Origin: Alteriqipengyuania lutimaris
GTDB lineage: Bacteria; Pseudomonadota; Alphaproteobacteria; Sphingomonadales; Sphingomonadaceae
Assembly (NCBI RefSeq): GCF_003363135.1
Contig: NZ_QRBB01000001.1
Location: 558,001-622,000, forward strand
Direction: 5' to 3'
DNA length: 64,000 nucleotides
Part shown: one piece after another, positions 35,064-43,556 of the stretch
How the letters are laid out: each line of letters begins with the position of its first letter
Numbering within the stretch: the stretch's first letter is position 1
The notes under the pieces: generated by a model
The model's input: the letters and a program-made list of their open reading frames with translations, nothing else
Told to the model about the DNA's origin: nothing
Databases searched by the model: none
Made by a program: the position numbers and the translations under genes

Positions 35064-35495
35064 ATGACTATTGCCCGACTTATGTCCAATCGCGACGCGG
35101 GGGACGTCGTCACCTGCACGACGGGCGCGGTAATGCGTGACGCCGTTGCGATGCTTGCCGAGAAGCGGATCGGGGCACTGCCGGTGATGGAGGGAGAGCG
35201 CGTAGCCGGAATTTTTTCGGAGCGCGACGTGATCTATTGCCTTGCCAAGCAGGGTCCCTCCTGCCTGGACCGGCCAGTGGGCGAGGTGATGACCGCGCCT
35301 GCGATCACCGTCGACGGCACCGAAACGGTCGACCGCGCGCTGGCGCTGATGACCAAGCGCCGTATCCGCCACCTGCCGGTCGTCGAGGATAGCAAGCTGG
35401 TCGGCTTCGTTTCGATCGGGGATCTCGTGAAATATCGATTCGACGAGATCGAACGCGAAGCGGCGGCGATGCGCGACTATATCCAGACCGCGTGA
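35064..35495 (+). CDS. CBS-domain pair protein
   Basis: 143 residues made of two CBS motifs (about 8-62 and 75-130): AVAMLAEKRIGALPVMEGERVAGIFSERDV (quoted as KRIGALPVMEGERVAGIF) and KRRIRHLPVVEDSKLVGFVS. Such stand-alone pairs bind adenine nucleotides and act as energy sensors for an unknown partner. ATG 35064 lies behind a good AAAGGAGGACC site. It stands alone between a divergent membrane protein and erpA. Confidence 0.92.
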   Translation: MTIARLMSNRDAGDVVTCTTGAVMRDAVAMLAEKRIGALPVMEGERVAGIFSERDVIYCLAKQGPSCLDRPVGEVMTAPAITVDGTETVDRALALMTKRRIRHLPVVEDSKLVGFVSIGDLVKYRFDEIEREAAAMRDYIQTA

Positions 35496-35556
35496 CGCAG
35501 CATCGTGCGCGAAGACGGCGCTTGAGAGAGGGGCCCATCGCGCCCATATTCGCAAT

Positions 35557-35886
35557 ATGAGCAATATTCCCTCTCTGACCGAAGCCGCCGCCGCGCGTGT
35601 TTCCGCCATCGCGAGCAAGCAGGGCAAGCCTGCGATCCTGCGCCTCGCGGTCGATGGGGGAGGGTGCTCGGGCTTCCAGTACCGCTTCGAACTCGCCGAG
35701 GCCGCCGATAGCGAGGATGCGACGAGCGAGACCGACGGCGTGAAGCTGGTGGTCGACCCTGTCAGCCTCGATTTGGTCGCCGGAAGCCAGGTCGACTTCG
35801 TCGAATCGCTCGGCGGCGCAGCTTTCCGGGTGGAGAACCCGCAGGCGGCCGCAGGCTGCGGCTGCGGCTCCAGCTTCGGGATTTGA
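35557..35886 (+). CDS. erpA: Iron-sulfur cluster insertion protein, HesB/IscA family
   Basis: 109 residues. The three cluster cysteines are present: GGGCSGFQY near 37 and the C-terminal GCGCGSSF pair. ErpA and IscA paralogues carry Fe-S clusters to apoproteins; with only these motifs the exact paralogue is inferred from the long C-terminal signature. Clients nearby could include the class I fumarase, the Rieske protein and FdxA. It is followed by xth 37 bases on. Confidence 0.88.
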   Translation: MSNIPSLTEAAAARVSAIASKQGKPAILRLAVDGGGCSGFQYRFELAEAADSEDATSETDGVKLVVDPVSLDLVAGSQVDFVESLGGAAFRVENPQAAAGCGCGSSFGI

Positions 35887-35923
35887 GTTAGACTAGAGCG
35901 CGCATGTCGGGCAGGAAACCGGC

Positions 35924-36700
35924 ATGAAAATCGCCACCTTCAACATCAACGGCATCAAGGCGCGGCTGCCGCGCCTCATCGAATGGCTCGAAGAAACGAA
36001 GCCCGATGTCGCGTGCCTGCAGGAAATCAAATCGCAGGACGATGGCTTCCCTGCGGATGAATTCGAAAAGGTCGGATACCAGGCCATCTGGCACGGCCAG
36101 AAGAGCTTCAATGGCGTCGCGATCCTCGCCAAGTCCGACCACGCGCTGACCGAAAGGATGCGCGGCTTGCCGGGGGACCAGAGCGACGAGCAGGCGAGAT
36201 ACCTCGAGGCCGAGGTGGGGGGCGTGATCGTCGCCAACCTCTACCTGCCCAACGGCAACCCGCAACCGGGGCCCAAATTCGACTACAAGCTGGCATGGAT
36301 GGAGCGGCTGCGTGCGCGCATGCAACGGCTATGGGCGGAGGAGAAGCCGGTAATCGTGCTCGGCGATTTCAACGTGATCCCCGAGGACAAGGATGTCTGG
36401 TCGCCGCCTGCGATGGAGGATGATGCGCTGATGCAGCCAGCCTCGCGCGATGCCTACCGCCGGTTGCTGACCGATGGCTGGACCGACGCACTCGACACGC
36501 TCAATCCGCGCGGCGGCGTGTGGACCTTCTGGGACTATCAGCGGGGCGCATGGCAGCGCGACCACGGCTTTCGGATCGACCATTGCCTGCTTTCGCCCGA
36601 ACTGGCGGACCGGCTGGAAGCTGCCGGCGTCGACAAGGACGCTCGAGGGCGCGAGAAGGCGAGCGATCATGCGCCCGTCTGGGTCGAGGTCCGCTCCTGA
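35924..36700 (+). CDS. xth: Exodeoxyribonuclease III (AP endonuclease)
   Basis: 258 residues, standard length. Motifs are FNINGIKARL, CLQEIKSQDD (metal Glu), NLYLPNGNP, LGDFNVIPEDKDV (catalytic Asp, Asn), FRIDHCLLS and the final SDHAPVWVE (catalytic His). It cuts DNA 5' of abasic sites and trims 3' ends in base-excision repair. It is on the plus strand, convergent with the sleB-type gene, with the shared hairpin between them. Confidence 0.96.
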   Translation: MKIATFNINGIKARLPRLIEWLEETKPDVACLQEIKSQDDGFPADEFEKVGYQAIWHGQKSFNGVAILAKSDHALTERMRGLPGDQSDEQARYLEAEVGGVIVANLYLPNGNPQPGPKFDYKLAWMERLRARMQRLWAEEKPVIVLGDFNVIPEDKDVWSPPAMEDDALMQPASRDAYRRLLTDGWTDALDTLNPRGGVWTFWDYQRGAWQRDHGFRIDHCLLSPELADRLEAAGVDKDARGREKASDHAPVWVEVRS

Positions 36701-36706
36701 CAACGC

Positions 36707-36741
36707 AAAAGGGGCGTGGCACCCGCCCGGCACCACGCCCC
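36707..36741 (-). terminator. Rho-independent terminator of the SleB-type hydrolase gene
   Basis: Stem GGGGCGTGG (36711-36719) and CCACGCCCC (36733-36741). Read on the minus strand the stem is followed by TTTT (36707-36710). It lies 21 bases past the minus-strand stop. It could also halt xth transcripts on the plus strand, but the T-rich side favours the minus strand. Confidence 0.8.
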
Positions 36742-36762
36742 TCTCGTCAATTCGGCGGTCTA

Positions 36763-37419
36763 TCAGCGATAGAAGATGTGGGTCTTGATGGTGGCGCGCG
36801 CCTGTTTCGAGCGCGCCCAGCGCGGGCTCACGTAATTCGCATGGAAGTAGAGCGAATCGTCCGCCTCGCTGTCCCACAGGCCCTCATGGGCGATGCGGGC
36901 AATCTTGCGCGCGCGTTCCCAGGCGCCCGCATTGGTGCGGCGGCTGGGGATGCGGCCATTCTTCACGAAAGAGAACTGCGACCGCTGGGTGACCACGCCG
37001 CAATAGTCCGATGGGAAGACTGCGGATTCGGCGCGATTGATGACGACCTGAGCGACGGCCAGCTGGCCCTCGATCGGCTCGCTGCGCGCTTCGAAGTAGA
37101 CGGCCCCTGCCAGGCATTCGAGCTGGCGAGAGAGCGTCTGCGGCGCGTCGACTTCCGCGATCAGTTCGCGGAGCGAGGATGCTTCGGGCATGGCCGGCGC
37201 GGCGGCCATGGTGGCCTCGGGCGTTTCCTCGGCCTCGGGCAGCGGCTGGACCACTACTTCCGAGATGAAAACAGGTTCAGCCGAAGCTTCGAGCTGCGGC
37301 GCGTCTGGAATTGCGATTTCGCCATGCTGGGCTTGCGCATCCGCATAGCTGAAGCCTGCGGAAGCGATCAGTCCGGTGGCGGCACACGCCGCAAAGCCGA
37401 AAGTCTTCTTGTTACCCAT
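36763..37419 (-). CDS. Cell wall hydrolase, SleB family
   Basis: 218 residues. The signal peptide (to about residue 29, SYADAQA-Q) implies export. An acidic, Pro/Glu-rich linker precedes the Hydrolase_2/SleB domain: CLAGAVYFEARSEPIEGQLAVAQVVINR (quoted as AVYFEARSEPIEGQLAVAQV), then YCGVVTQRSQFSF and SLYFHANYVSPRW. The Glu of YFEARSE is the predicted catalytic acid. It probably cleaves glycan strands during envelope remodelling; the family is better known from spore cortex lysis. A terminator follows. Confidence 0.9.
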   Translation of the reverse strand: MGNKKTFGFAACAATGLIASAGFSYADAQAQHGEIAIPDAPQLEASAEPVFISEVVVQPLPEAEETPEATMAAAPAMPEASSLRELIAEVDAPQTLSRQLECLAGAVYFEARSEPIEGQLAVAQVVINRAESAVFPSDYCGVVTQRSQFSFVKNGRIPSRRTNAGAWERARKIARIAHEGLWDSEADDSLYFHANYVSPRWARSKQARATIKTHIFYR

Positions 37420-37633
37420 TGATCCCGTTCAAAGGGCGGTGAACGAACACAGACGCAGGCGGGAACCATCACGCGCCGAAGCGCTTTTATCGATTGTACA
37501 AGTGTGAGGGTTCGGATGGCCTGCCGGCCGTTCCCCGACTGCGTGCTAACCAGAGCGGCCGTATTGCCGCTCCCGATCGCCTGCGCAAATTCGAAGTCGC
37601 GGGCCATTTGACCATGAACGCTCGCGGGTCAAG

Positions 37634-37972
37634 TTAAGAGCGCAGTTGTGCGACGAACCGTTCGATATCGTCGACCTGCGCTTCGACAATCCATAAATCG
37701 GGATCCTGCGTGCTTCTGCGATCGCAGTATTCGTAAATTTTCCCCTCTTTTTCAGCGGTTTCTTCCTGCGTTACTTGCCATTCGAAGGCAAAATCGGCCG
37801 AGGGCCGTCTTTCGACTAATTTCACCGTTCCGGCGCGATCGCGCAGCAATAGAACATAGGTACCGCTTTCGCGGTCACCTTTGGCAAGGATAACTCCATT
37901 GCCCCCTTCTGCAGTGATTTGGCGCAAAAGACCGCTCACGACGAGATGGGTCGGCAATCGCGAATCGCTCAT
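37634..37972 (-). CDS. DUF1491 family protein
   Basis: 112 residues. The start MSDSRLPTHLVVSGLLRQITAEGG, the central GTYVLLLRDRAGTVKLVERR and the end DPDLWIVEAQVDDIERFV fit DUF1491, an alphaproteobacterial family of unknown function. No membrane segment or catalytic motif is seen. ATG 37972 is chosen over the adjacent GTG 37975. It lies 6 bases after the thioesterase stop on the same strand, so it is the last gene of the hpf-ptsN side run. Confidence 0.82.
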   Translation of the reverse strand: MSDSRLPTHLVVSGLLRQITAEGGNGVILAKGDRESGTYVLLLRDRAGTVKLVERRPSADFAFEWQVTQEETAEKEGKIYEYCDRRSTQDPDLWIVEAQVDDIERFVAQLRS

Positions 37973-37978
37973 CACAGA

Positions 37979-38440
37979 CTATTCCGCGTATCCATCGAGG
38001 CCCGAAAGCGCGATTCGCGAACGCATAAAAGTACCCGTTCCGCGGCCGATCTCGTCGCCTTCCTCGTCCACCAGCCGCGATTCTGCCACCAGCACGCGCC
38101 GTCTGCCGCTGATCCACACGCCCGAAGCGGTTACCCGCCCGCTGCGGACCGGCTTGGTGAAATGCACGTTGAATGCGGTGGTGAGCAGGAAGCGATCGGT
38201 GACGAGGCTGTTGGCGGCGTAGAAGGCCGCATCGTCAAGCATTTTGAAATAGATCGTCCCGTGCGCGGCACCCGCGGCGTGGAACACGTTCTCGGTGACG
38301 TCGAATGCGATTTGCGCGCGCCCCTCTCCGGTTATGGTCAGCGAGGATGCGAATGTACCGTTGATCGGGGCCGAGCGATAAAGCCGCTCGAGCGCGCGAA
38401 AATGAGCCGTCGGCCCTGGCTGCGCTTCAGGCTGCGTCAC
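37979..38440 (-). CDS. PaaI/hotdog-fold thioesterase
   Basis: 153 residues. The hotdog pattern is NVFHAAGAAHGTIYFKMLDDAAFYAAN followed by FNVHFTKPVRSGRV (only short parts needed: HAAGAAHGTIYFKMLDD and KPVRSG). The family hydrolyses acyl-CoA thioesters; the substrate is unknown. The start is GTG 38440, 14 bases inside the ptsN 3' end, suggesting coupled translation. A second hotdog-type enzyme is not seen in the window. Confidence 0.86.
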   Translation of the reverse strand: MTQPEAQPGPTAHFRALERLYRSAPINGTFASSLTITGEGRAQIAFDVTENVFHAAGAAHGTIYFKMLDDAAFYAANSLVTDRFLLTTAFNVHFTKPVRSGRVTASGVWISGRRRVLVAESRLVDEEGDEIGRGTGTFMRSRIALSGLDGYAE

Positions 38441-38888
38441 GCAGGCCCGAACCGTCGATCAGCGCGAAGAGCTCTTCTTCGCTTTGCGCCTCGAACAACA
38501 GGTGAAGCAGGCGGTCGTCACGGGTGAGGCGCGACATCGCGGCGAGAGCGTGGAGATGCTGCGCCCCCGCATCCGTCGGCGAGATCAGGCCCATGACCAG
38601 CCGAACCGGCACGCCGTCGGCTGAATTGAAATCGACATCGCGATCGAGGTGGACGAGCATCGCCACGGGCGCGTCGACCACGTCGAGTCTCGCGTGCGGC
38701 ATCGCCACCCCGCGTCCGAAGCCCGTGCTGCCAAGCGTTTCACGTTCAAGAAGCGAGTCGAGAACCTCTTCCGCATCGAGACCGTAAGCGGCGGCAAATC
38801 CCTCAGACAACACGGACAGGATCGCGTTCTTGCTGCCGCAGGATACGCGACGCACGGCTTCGGGGGTCAATCGAAAGGGACTCGACAC
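38427..38888 (-). CDS. ptsN: PTS EIIA-Ntr-type regulatory phosphocarrier
   Basis: 153 residues, GTG start. The phosphorylatable His is in GVAMPHARLDVVDAP near 65, with the family's LLERETLGSTGFGRG just before it and DRDVDFNSADGVPVRLVMGLISP after (quoted in parts). EIIA-Ntr relays phosphate from EI-Ntr/NPr and controls K+ uptake and stress pathways. Its place behind hpf is the classical order, but rpoN, the usual third member, is absent here. Confidence 0.92.
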   Translation of the reverse strand: MSSPFRLTPEAVRRVSCGSKNAILSVLSEGFAAAYGLDAEEVLDSLLERETLGSTGFGRGVAMPHARLDVVDAPVAMLVHLDRDVDFNSADGVPVRLVMGLISPTDAGAQHLHALAAMSRLTRDDRLLHLLFEAQSEEELFALIDGSGLRDAA

Positions 38889-38995
38889 GGAAGGCTGGCC
38901 TGTCTTGCTAGCGTGTTTCGGAGCGATCCCGGCAGGATCAATCCTGATGCAGATGGCGGCGCGTCTGCCTTCTTGGCTTTCGACGCGCCCGTGCG

Positions 38996-39562
38996 TCAGT
39001 GCGGCTCAACCCATCCGATCGTGCCGTCGTGGCGGCGATAGACCATATTATGACGACCGGAGCCAGCATTTTTGAAGAACAGTGCGTTCGTGTCGCGCAA
39101 ATCGAGCATCATGACCGCATCGGCCACCGATACTTCGGGGATGTCGGTCTTCGTCTCGGCGACCACGGGCGCTGAATCTTCCACCTCGCTCTCGTCCTCG
39201 TCGGACCTCGCAGCGAAGATCCGGTAGGCGGCTTCTTCTGCTTCGGGGGAGAGCACGCGATCAGTGTGCCGCTCGCTCAACCGCCGCTTGTACCGACGGA
39301 CCTGTTTCTCCAGCTTGCCTACCGCCGCATCGAGCGCCTGATGGATATCATGCGCTTCGCCGCGCGCCTTCAAGGTCAGTCCCTGCATGATGTGGGCGAC
39401 GATATCGCACGAAAATGCGCCGCCTGGCTGCTTGCCGAAGGTGACATTCGCGGAGATCGCGCGACTGAAATACTTCTCGACGATGGCGGAAAGGCGATCG
39501 GTCGCGCTGTCTTGCAAAGCTGCGCCAGTATCGATCTGATGGCCGGAAACTCGGACGTCCAT
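38996..39562 (-). CDS. hpf: Ribosome hibernation factor, long HPF form
   Basis: 188 residues. The N-terminal S30AE domain is MDVRVSGHQIDTG...YFSRAISANVTFGK with the basic LEKQVRRYKRRL at about 85-100. A linker leads to the C-terminal dimerisation domain (VSVADAVMMLDLRDTNALFF...VYRRHDGTIGWVEPH). Long HPF joins two 70S ribosomes into inactive 100S dimers in stationary phase. ptsN begins 107 bases downstream and may share its transcript. Confidence 0.94.
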   Translation of the reverse strand: MDVRVSGHQIDTGAALQDSATDRLSAIVEKYFSRAISANVTFGKQPGGAFSCDIVAHIMQGLTLKARGEAHDIHQALDAAVGKLEKQVRRYKRRLSERHTDRVLSPEAEEAAYRIFAARSDEDESEVEDSAPVVAETKTDIPEVSVADAVMMLDLRDTNALFFKNAGSGRHNMVYRRHDGTIGWVEPH

Positions 39563-39612
39563 TATGAGAATTTCTCCCTTTGTTCCTGCGCCGACGGGAA
39601 GCGTGGCGCCGC

Positions 39613-40314
39613 CTATCTATTCCAGATAGGTCTTGCGATACGCTCAAGAAAGGCCGCGTGCCGTGCAAGTTCCGCATCGCTTGCACAATGGGGCCGGGCC
39701 GGTCGGCGCGGACGGTCGGCGGAGGGGACGAGCTGAACGACTTCCGCCTCGCCTGACTCGCCATCGTCTTCCCGAGATTCGGGGATGAGGCCCATCGCGA
39801 TCTGCCGCCCGCCGGTCAGCTCGATATAGACCTGGGCGAGCAGTTCCGCGTCGAGCAGTGCGCCGTGCAGCACGCGGTGGCTGCGATCCACGCCATAGCG
39901 CGAGCACAAGGCATCGAGCGAGTGCTTGCCGCCGGGGTGCTTGCGCCGCGCGAGCTCCAGCGTATCGATCTTGCGGCTCAGGCAGATCGGCGTGCGGGTA
40001 CACAATTCGAGTTCTGCATTGAGAAATGCGAAATCGAACCCGGCATTGTGCGCGACCAGCTTGTCGTCGCCCACGAACTCGAGAAATTCGTCCACTCCGT
40101 GCGAGAACAGCGGCTTGTCAGACAGGAACTGCGCGCTGAGGCCGTGAATCGCCTCGGCCTCGGTCGGCATGTCGCGCTCGGGATTATAATAGGCGTGAAA
40201 GGTTTTTCCGGTCGGCATCCGGTCGATCAGCTCGACGCAGCCGATCTCGACCATGCGGTGGCCCTGCCTGGGGTCGATGCCGGTGGTTTCGGTATCGAAG
40301 ATTATCTCGCGCAT
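39613..40314 (-). CDS. dnaQ: DNA polymerase III epsilon subunit (3'-5' exonuclease)
   Basis: 233 residues. Exo I is FDTETTGIDP, Exo II is LVAHNAGFDFAFLNAEL and Exo III is HGALLDAELLAQVYIEL, giving the DEDDh active site. The C-terminal tail (about 180-233) should bind the alpha subunit. It proofreads during replication. ATG 40314 gives the usual N-terminus; a further 31 residues from 40407 are unlikely. It lies 3 kb from the candidate origin. A hairpin CTATCT/AGATAG overlaps its stop codon. Confidence 0.94.
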   Translation of the reverse strand: MREIIFDTETTGIDPRQGHRMVEIGCVELIDRMPTGKTFHAYYNPERDMPTEAEAIHGLSAQFLSDKPLFSHGVDEFLEFVGDDKLVAHNAGFDFAFLNAELELCTRTPICLSRKIDTLELARRKHPGGKHSLDALCSRYGVDRSHRVLHGALLDAELLAQVYIELTGGRQIAMGLIPESREDDGESGEAEVVQLVPSADRPRRPARPHCASDAELARHAAFLERIARPIWNR

Positions 40315-40351
40315 GGCCCGACTATCGGCCTCGAAATGCCCGCTGGCAAGG

Positions 40352-40960
40352 TCAGGTACGCGAACGTTTCTCAGCAGCCAGCGCGTCGACGAGCGCAGCG
40401 ACGGCATCGCGTGTTTCGCCCAGGCTCGTCCCGGTATCGATCACATGATCCGCGCGCGCGCGCTTCTCCGCATCGGGAGTCTGAAGCGCTAGGATCTGCT
40501 CGAATTTCTCCGGTGTCATGCCGGGTCGGGCAAGCACACGGTCACGCTGCACGTCCGGTGGTGCGGACACGACGATCACGCGATCCATGGCGTCGGCACC
40601 GCCCTTTTCGAACAGCAGGGGAATGTCGAACACCACCAGCGGCGCCTGCGCATTATCCGCGAGGAATGCCGCACGCCGTTCGGCAACCGCGGGATGCACG
40701 ATCGCTTCGAGCCGGGCGAGCTGGGCCGGATCGCCGAAAACTTCGCGGCCCAGCATATCGCGGTCGACACCTTCGGGCCCGGTCGTGCCGGGGAAGGCCG
40801 CTTCGATCGCCGGTAGCAGCGCGCCATCCGCGCCTTGCATCCTGCGAACTTCCGCATCGGCATCGAAGACCGGCACGCCGAGGTCCTCGAGCATCGCGGC
40901 CACTGTCGACTTGCCCATGCCGATCGAGCCAGTCAGTCCGATGATGCGCGGGCCGCTCAT
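40352..40960 (-). CDS. coaE: Dephospho-CoA kinase
   Basis: 202 residues. The P-loop GLTGSIGMGKSTVA is at 8-21; VFDADAEVRRM and VFDIPLLFEKGG are the substrate and lid motifs of CoaE. It phosphorylates dephospho-CoA in the last step of CoA synthesis; panC at the left edge feeds the same pathway. The ATG overlaps the aroE stop (ATGA). dnaQ starts 38 bases after its own stop. Confidence 0.95.
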   Translation of the reverse strand: MSGPRIIGLTGSIGMGKSTVAAMLEDLGVPVFDADAEVRRMQGADGALLPAIEAAFPGTTGPEGVDRDMLGREVFGDPAQLARLEAIVHPAVAERRAAFLADNAQAPLVVFDIPLLFEKGGADAMDRVIVVSAPPDVQRDRVLARPGMTPEKFEQILALQTPDAEKRARADHVIDTGTSLGETRDAVAALVDALAAEKRSRT

Positions 40961-41811
40961 TCAGCCAGCTTTTCGCGCAATTCGAGGTCGAACTGGCGGG
41001 GCGCGGCGTGACCAAAAAAGAGCCGGAATGCCTCCGCCGCCTGACCGATCAGCATGGCGAACCCATCGATCGTTTCATGTCCGGCCTCGCGCGCGGCCTT
41101 GAGAAACTCGGTTTCGACCGGGTCGGTCACGATGTCATAGGCAATGCTGCCCGGTGGCGCGTGGCTCCAGTCGAATGCCAATGGCGGCTTTCCCCGCATA
41201 CCGAGCGGGCTGGCGTTTATTACGAGATCGAGCAGGCCGATCCGGTCATCGAAGACGAAATCGGTCGGGCTCGCAAAATAGTCGAGCGAGGTCGTATGGG
41301 TCTGGGCCTCGCGTGGGAGGCTTTCGGCCAGCGCATCCGCCTGCTCGGTCCGGCGTGCGGCAATGACCAGAGTGAAATTATGCGCGGCGAGGGCATGGGC
41401 CAATGCCTGCGCCGCGCCGCCTGCACCGAGAATGCGCGCCATGCGAAACAGGTGCGAGGCCTGCAGGACCTGCCTCAGCGGTTCGAGAAAGCCCGCCGCG
41501 TCGGTATTGGTGCCTACAAGCGCGCCGCCCGCAGTTCGCGTGATCGTGTTCACCGCGCCGATGGCGTCGGCTGGCGGGTCGATCCGATCGAGATGCACCA
41601 TGACCGCTTTCTTCAGCGGCATGGTGACGTTGCAACCCAGCCAGTCGGAGTTGGCTCGCCGATCGCCGAGATAATCCGCCACTTCGCCCTCGCTCACGCG
41701 GGTCGCGCCGTAGTCGCCCTCGATCCCGAGCTTCTCGAGCCAAAAGCGATGAATGGTAGGCGATTTGGACTGGCTTATCGGCTCCCCGATAACCTCCGCG
41801 TAGCGCGTCAT
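40957..41811 (-). CDS. aroE: Shikimate dehydrogenase
   Basis: 284 residues. The substrate motif [15 protein letters not shown] is at the start, [10 protein letters not shown] carries the catalytic Lys near 70, and the NADP loop is [13 protein letters not shown] near 134. It reduces 3-dehydroshikimate in aromatic amino-acid synthesis. The ATG overlaps the maf stop (ATGA), and its stop overlaps the coaE start. The maf-aroE-coaE-dnaQ order next to the origin is common in alphaproteobacteria. Confidence 0.95.
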   Translation of the reverse strand: MTRYAEVIGEPISQSKSPTIHRFWLEKLGIEGDYGATRVSEGEVADYLGDRRANSDWLGCNVTMPLKKAVMVHLDRIDPPADAIGAVNTITRTAGGALVGTNTDAAGFLEPLRQVLQASHLFRMARILGAGGAAQALAHALAAHNFTLVIAARRTEQADALAESLPREAQTHTTSLDYFASPTDFVFDDRIGLLDLVINASPLGMRGKPPLAFDWSHAPPGSIAYDIVTDPVETEFLKAAREAGHETIDGFAMLIGQAAEAFRLFFGHAAPRQFDLELREKLAE

Positions 41812-42407
41812 GACGGCAGCAGGCCTTCCTCGCGCAATGCGCCGAGTACCTGCAGCAGTGGCATGCCGAGAATCGTGAAATGGTCGCCGAAGATACGGTC
41901 GAACAATTGGACGCCCATTGCCTCGATGCGGAAGACTCCGACAGTCTGGCCCACCGCAGGCCACTCGACATCGAGGTAACCGGCGATGAAATCTTCGCTA
42001 AGCTCGCGCACATGGAGCGCGGCGGCATCGCTTCCGATCCAGACGATGCGCCCGTCTCGCGCCAGCGCTGCGGCGCTGTGCAAGTGCATGGCCTTGCCTG
42101 AGAAGTATCGAAGGTGCTCGGCTGCTTCTTCGCGGCTTCCCGGCTTGTCGAAGCGCCGTCCGCCGCACACCACCAGGCTGTCCCCGCCCAGCACCAGCGC
42201 CCCGGGCCGCGCCTGCGACACCGCGCTTGCCTTGGCTGCGGCGAGCGCCTGAGCGATCTCGGACGGCTCTGCATCCGCCATCTCCGCTTCGAGCGCGCGT
42301 TCGTCGATATCGGCACCAACCGGTTCGACGCGCACGCCCGCAGCTTCGAGCATGGTCCGGCGCGAGGCGCTGTTCGATGCAAGAACAAGGGTGGTCTGCT
42401 CGGTCAG
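41808..42407 (-). CDS. Maf-type nucleotide pyrophosphatase, probable CTG start
   Basis: About 199 residues if read from CTG 42407. The N-terminal [19 protein letters not shown] (LASxSxxRRxxL motif) is essential to the family but lies upstream of the first ATG at 42353. The frame has no ATG, GTG or TTG before it closes. CTG 42407 follows GGAGAAGCCGAT and overlaps the ppsR stop as CTGA, matching the coupled starts around it. Other Maf motifs are [12 protein letters not shown] and [10 protein letters not shown]. Maf enzymes hydrolyse non-canonical or modified nucleotides. If the start is wrong the motif would be lost. Confidence 0.82.
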   Translation of the reverse strand: MTEQTTLVLASNSASRRTMLEAAGVRVEPVGADIDERALEAEMADAEPSEIAQALAAAKASAVSQARPGALVLGGDSLVVCGGRRFDKPGSREEAAEHLRYFSGKAMHLHSAAALARDGRIVWIGSDAAALHVRELSEDFIAGYLDVEWPAVGQTVGVFRIEAMGVQLFDRIFGDHFTILGMPLLQVLGALREEGLLPS

Positions 42408-43240
42408 ATCGGCTTCTCCGGGGGTTTCGCGCGTGTGGTGCGCTCGCCCATCAACTTGATGATCGCGGCCGCCGTTTCCTCGATCGAGCGGCGGGTGACG
42501 TCGATCACCGGCCAGTTGTTGTCCGCAAACATGCGCCGCGCAAAACGTACTTCCTCTTCCACCCGCTCATGCTCGGCATAGGCGGTTTCGGACGCCTCGT
42601 TGAGCGAGAGCAGTCGGTTGCGACGGATCTGCACCAGCCGTTCGGGCGCGGTCGTCAGCCCGACGATCAGCGGACCCGACAGTTCGAACAGGACCGGGGG
42701 AGGGGGACTTTCCATCACCAGCGGGATATTGGCGACCTTGTAGCCCCGGTTGGCGAGGTAGATGCTGGTCGGGGTCTTCGAGGTGCGCGACACGCCGGTC
42801 AGCAGGATATCGGCCCGGTGCCATTCCTCGCTCCCCGCGCCGTCGTCATGCGCAATCGTGAAGTGAATCGCGTCGACCCGGTTGAAATAGGCCTCGTCCA
42901 TCCGGTGCTGGCGCCCGGGCCGCCCGTGCGCTTCCTGCCCGAACTGGCTCTCGAGCACCGCGGTGACCTCGCCCAGCGCATCGACTGCCGGCAGCGCAAG
43001 CTGGCAGCACTTTTCCTCCAGCGCCTGGCGGGTGTCTTCGTTCACCAGCGTATAGAGGATCAGCCCGGGCGCTTTCTCGAGTTCGGGGACAATCCGCTCG
43101 AGATGCTGGCGAGAGCGGACCATCGGCCAGAAATGGCGTACGACATCCACGCCTTCGAACTGGGCGAGCGCGGCGTTCGCGACCATCTGCAGCGTTTCGC
43201 CGGTCGAATCGGAAAAGAGATGAAGGTGGGTGCGCGACAA
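42404..43240 (-). CDS. ppsR: Pyruvate, water dikinase (PEP synthetase) regulatory protein
   Basis: 278 residues, DUF299 family. The N-terminal [12 protein letters not shown] is typical, and the P-loop-like nucleotide site is [15 protein letters not shown] near 150. Family members phosphorylate and dephosphorylate PEP synthetase or PPDK using ADP and phosphate. The start is TTG 43240, supported by the family N-terminus and an AGG six bases upstream. It is the first gene leftward from the candidate origin, divergent from hemE, as in several alphaproteobacteria. Confidence 0.92.
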   Translation of the reverse strand: MSRTHLHLFSDSTGETLQMVANAALAQFEGVDVVRHFWPMVRSRQHLERIVPELEKAPGLILYTLVNEDTRQALEEKCCQLALPAVDALGEVTAVLESQFGQEAHGRPGRQHRMDEAYFNRVDAIHFTIAHDDGAGSEEWHRADILLTGVSRTSKTPTSIYLANRGYKVANIPLVMESPPPPVLFELSGPLIVGLTTAPERLVQIRRNRLLSLNEASETAYAEHERVEEEVRFARRMFADNNWPVIDVTRRSIEETAAAIIKLMGERTTRAKPPEKPI

Positions 43241-43556
43241 TCGGCCTGTCCGGGCTGTGGAAAGACCACGGGATAAACCACTTCACAAATGCGAGGACAA
43301 GTCCGGCACGCAGATCATGCCCGGCACGCACCGGAATTGCCGGGGGAGTCTGCCAACAGGGATGGCGCTTATCGACACGATGGTGAGAACGGGGACAAGT
43401 TTCGATTGACCATGCATTCCCAACGAGTCGAGGAAGCGTGCCGGGAGGAGTCTTTTCCCCCAAGGGGTGTGCAGCACCGAGTTGTCCGCCCTGTCCACAG
43501 GGCCAACTTCCTACATCCATCTATTAATATTATTAGATATTGGGTTAGTTAGAGAG
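43241..43556. other. Candidate chromosomal replication origin (oriC)
   Basis: 316-base gap between divergent ppsR and hemE. DnaA-box-like 9-mers (consensus TTATCCACA): TTATCGACA at 43369-43377 (8/9), CTGTCCACA at 43491-43499 (7/9) and the reverse of TGTGGAAAG at 43257-43265 (7/9, just within the gap). A 23-base stretch at 43519-43541 has only two G/C, suiting a DNA-unwinding element. GANTC methylation sites occur at 43346, 43425 and 43448. Gene context (hemE, rho, maf, parAB, mnmEG nearby) is that of the Caulobacter-type origin. The gap also must hold the hemE and ppsR promoters. Confidence 0.7.

Noticed and set aside
37608..37632. TTGACC/GGTCAA inverted repeat before DUF1491 end
   Set aside because: Perfect 6-base arms but a 13-base loop and no T-run; too short to tell from chance, so not called a terminator or operator.
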